From Herbaspirillum frisingense GSF30 (GTDB lineage Bacteria > Pseudomonadota > Gammaproteobacteria > Burkholderiales > Burkholderiaceae_D), in assembly GCF_000300975.2 (NCBI RefSeq), contig NZ_AEEC02000007.1:124001-188000 (forward strand): a stretch of DNA of 64,000 bases, in the 5' to 3' direction. Below the pieces are notes generated by a model that had not been told where the DNA came from, made no database searches, and saw nothing but the letters and a program-made list of their open reading frames with translations. Position numbers and translations under genes: made by a program. Shown one piece after another: positions 63,021 to 64,000 of the stretch. Numbering within the stretch: position 1 is the first letter of the stretch; the number at the start of each line of letters is the position of its first letter.

Positions 63021-63045
63021 GAAAACGGCTCCCGAAGGAGCCGTT
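63021..63045 (-). terminator. Terminator downstream of fliA
   Basis: AACGGCTCC and GGAGCCGTT form a 9-bp stem with a tetraloop. Read on the minus strand, TTTTC follows. It lies 40 bases after the fliA stop, and converges with the flgMN terminator. Confidence 0.75.
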
Positions 63046-63085
63046 AAAGCATGCCGGAGCCATCCTCCCGGACGCAAATCACTTC

Positions 63086-63823
63086 TCAGGCCACCCCACT
63101 CCACGAATGCTCCCGCAGATAGGAACGCATGCGTGAGATCGCCTGGCTGTGCAGCTGGCACACGCGAGATTCGGACACGCCCATGACGGCGCCGATCTCC
63201 TTGAGGTTCATTTCCTGCTCGTAGTAAAGGGCCATCAGGATCTGCTCGCGCTCGGGCAGGGCCTTGATGGAGTCCACCACGGCTTCGCGGAAGCCGCCAT
63301 TGATCAGGTTCTGCAGCGGGTCGTCGTCGGACTCGGCGGTCTGGTAGCGGTCCAGGAAATGTTCATGGCCACCATCGTCGTCGTGGAAATCCTCGTAGTA
63401 GATCAACTGGTGCCCACCGCATTCGCTGAGCAGCGACTGATACTCGGTGAGGCTGATCTTGAGGTGCTGCGCCACTTCGGTTTCCTGCGGCTGGCGACCG
63501 AGCTGCTGCAGCAAGGCCTGCATGGCTTCGTCCACCTTGCGGGCGTTCTGACGGATGCTGCGCGGCAGCCAGTCGCTGCTGCGCAGCTCGTCCAGCATGG
63601 CGCCGCGAATGCGTTGGACGGCATAGGTCTCGAACTGCGCGCCATGGGTCTCTTCGTAGCGGTTGACGGCGTCGAGCAAGCCCATCATGCCGGCCTGGAT
63701 CAGGTCGTCCACCTCTACGCTAGGGGGCAATTTGGCCTTGAGCTGATGCGCCAGTTTCTTGACCAGCGGCGCATGCTGCTCCAGCACATCATTCTTGCCC
63801 TTTTTTCCCTTGACGTTATACAT
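63086..63823 (-). CDS. fliA: Flagellar sigma factor FliA (sigma-28)
   Basis: FliA directs RNA polymerase to late flagellar promoters. The 245-residue product has sigma region 2 (VEVDDLIQAGMMGLLDAVNR, FETYAVQRIRGAMLDELRSS with DWLPRSIRQNARKV), region 3, and region 4 (LPEREQILMALYYEQEMNLK, EIGAVMGVSESRVCQLHSQA). ATG 63823 is chosen because GGGAG lies about ten bases upstream; a GTG at 63832 is too close to that site. It starts five bases after the flhG-like stop, so the two are cotranscribed. The sigma-28-type promoters in this window are its expected targets. Confidence 0.97.
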   Translation of the reverse strand: MYNVKGKKGKNDVLEQHAPLVKKLAHQLKAKLPPSVEVDDLIQAGMMGLLDAVNRYEETHGAQFETYAVQRIRGAMLDELRSSDWLPRSIRQNARKVDEAMQALLQQLGRQPQETEVAQHLKISLTEYQSLLSECGGHQLIYYEDFHDDDGGHEHFLDRYQTAESDDDPLQNLINGGFREAVVDSIKALPEREQILMALYYEQEMNLKEIGAVMGVSESRVCQLHSQAISRMRSYLREHSWSGVA

Positions 63824-63828
63824 GCACG

Positions 63829-64000
63829 TCACACTCCCAGGCTTGCACCATCGGTTGCCATTCCGTAAGTGCTGCGGGCCGTATCGGCCGCCGTGAATTG
63901 CTTGGACAGGCGCTGGAAAGCCAGCGCCGCACCGGCAAAGGGAAACACATCCATCACCGCCCGCCCCTGGCCAGTAGCGCGGCGGATATGGTCGTCGGCC
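63829..64000 (-). CDS. flhG: C-terminal end of a FlhG-like (MinD family) protein, cut by window edge
   Basis: Only the last 57 codons are visible, reading DDHIRRATGQGRAVMDVFPF and AGAALAFQRLSKQFTAADTA to a stop at 63829-63831. The pattern (D-HIRRA, V-D-FP-A, AF-RL) matches the end of FlhG/FleN, the MinD-type ATPase that sets flagellar number with FlhF. Its place directly before fliA supports this; flhF and flhA would be expected beyond the edge. The ATPase motifs are outside the window, so confidence is limited. Confidence 0.72.
   Translation of the reverse strand, partial: ADDHIRRATGQGRAVMDVFPFAGAALAFQRLSKQFTAADTARSTYGMATDGASLGV

Overview
The window is a GC-rich bacterial chromosome segment from a motile Gram-negative betaproteobacterium. 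Protein sequences and gene neighbourhoods look most like Oxalobacteraceae, Herbaspirillum in particular. That assignment is an inference from family resemblance, not from a database search. No rRNA, tRNA, CRISPR array, insertion sequence or prophage was recognised.

Region 1 (1-16.9 kb) is mixed housekeeping and envelope. On the minus strand lie moeA (cut by the left edge), thrC, hom and alaA. A small plus-strand exported protein sits between hom and thrC. On the plus strand follow an Mth938-type protein and then an Ara4N lipid A modification set: arnT, one small ArnE/F-like flippase subunit, arnB, arnC, arnA split into two genes, and arnD. A bcp-type peroxiredoxin and a PIN-PhoH protein come next.

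Region 2 (17-25.3 kb) carries a Pit phosphate transporter with its DUF47 partner, dnaB, and the ribosomal operon rpsF-priB-rpsR-rplI, all on the minus strand. lexA is divergent from rpsF and has two adjacent LexA boxes. After it comes a TPR/glycosyltransferase-like protein that directly precedes flagellin.

Region 3 (25.3-64 kb) is one large flagellar cluster. Plus strand: fliC, flaG, fliD, fliS, fliT, a FliK-like gene, a short FlhB-C-terminal-like gene, and ycgR. Minus strand: fliE. Plus strand: fliF-G-H-I-J-K-L-M-N-O-P-Q-R. A macA-macB-outer membrane lipoprotein efflux operon is inserted next. Minus strand: flgL-K-J-I-H-G-F-E-D-C-B. Plus strand: flgA, flgM, flgN. Minus strand: fliA and the end of an flhG-like gene, cut by the right edge.

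The flagellar genes form a checkpointed assembly system. FliA (sigma-28) is held by FlgM until the hook is complete. Sigma-28-type promoters are visible before fliC (two), flgKL and flgM. The most notable anomalies are two single-base frameshifts, in fliD at a run of seven C and in fliJ. As read, either would truncate a protein needed for a normal filament. They are assembly errors, phase-variable sites or real mutations; the sequence alone cannot say which.
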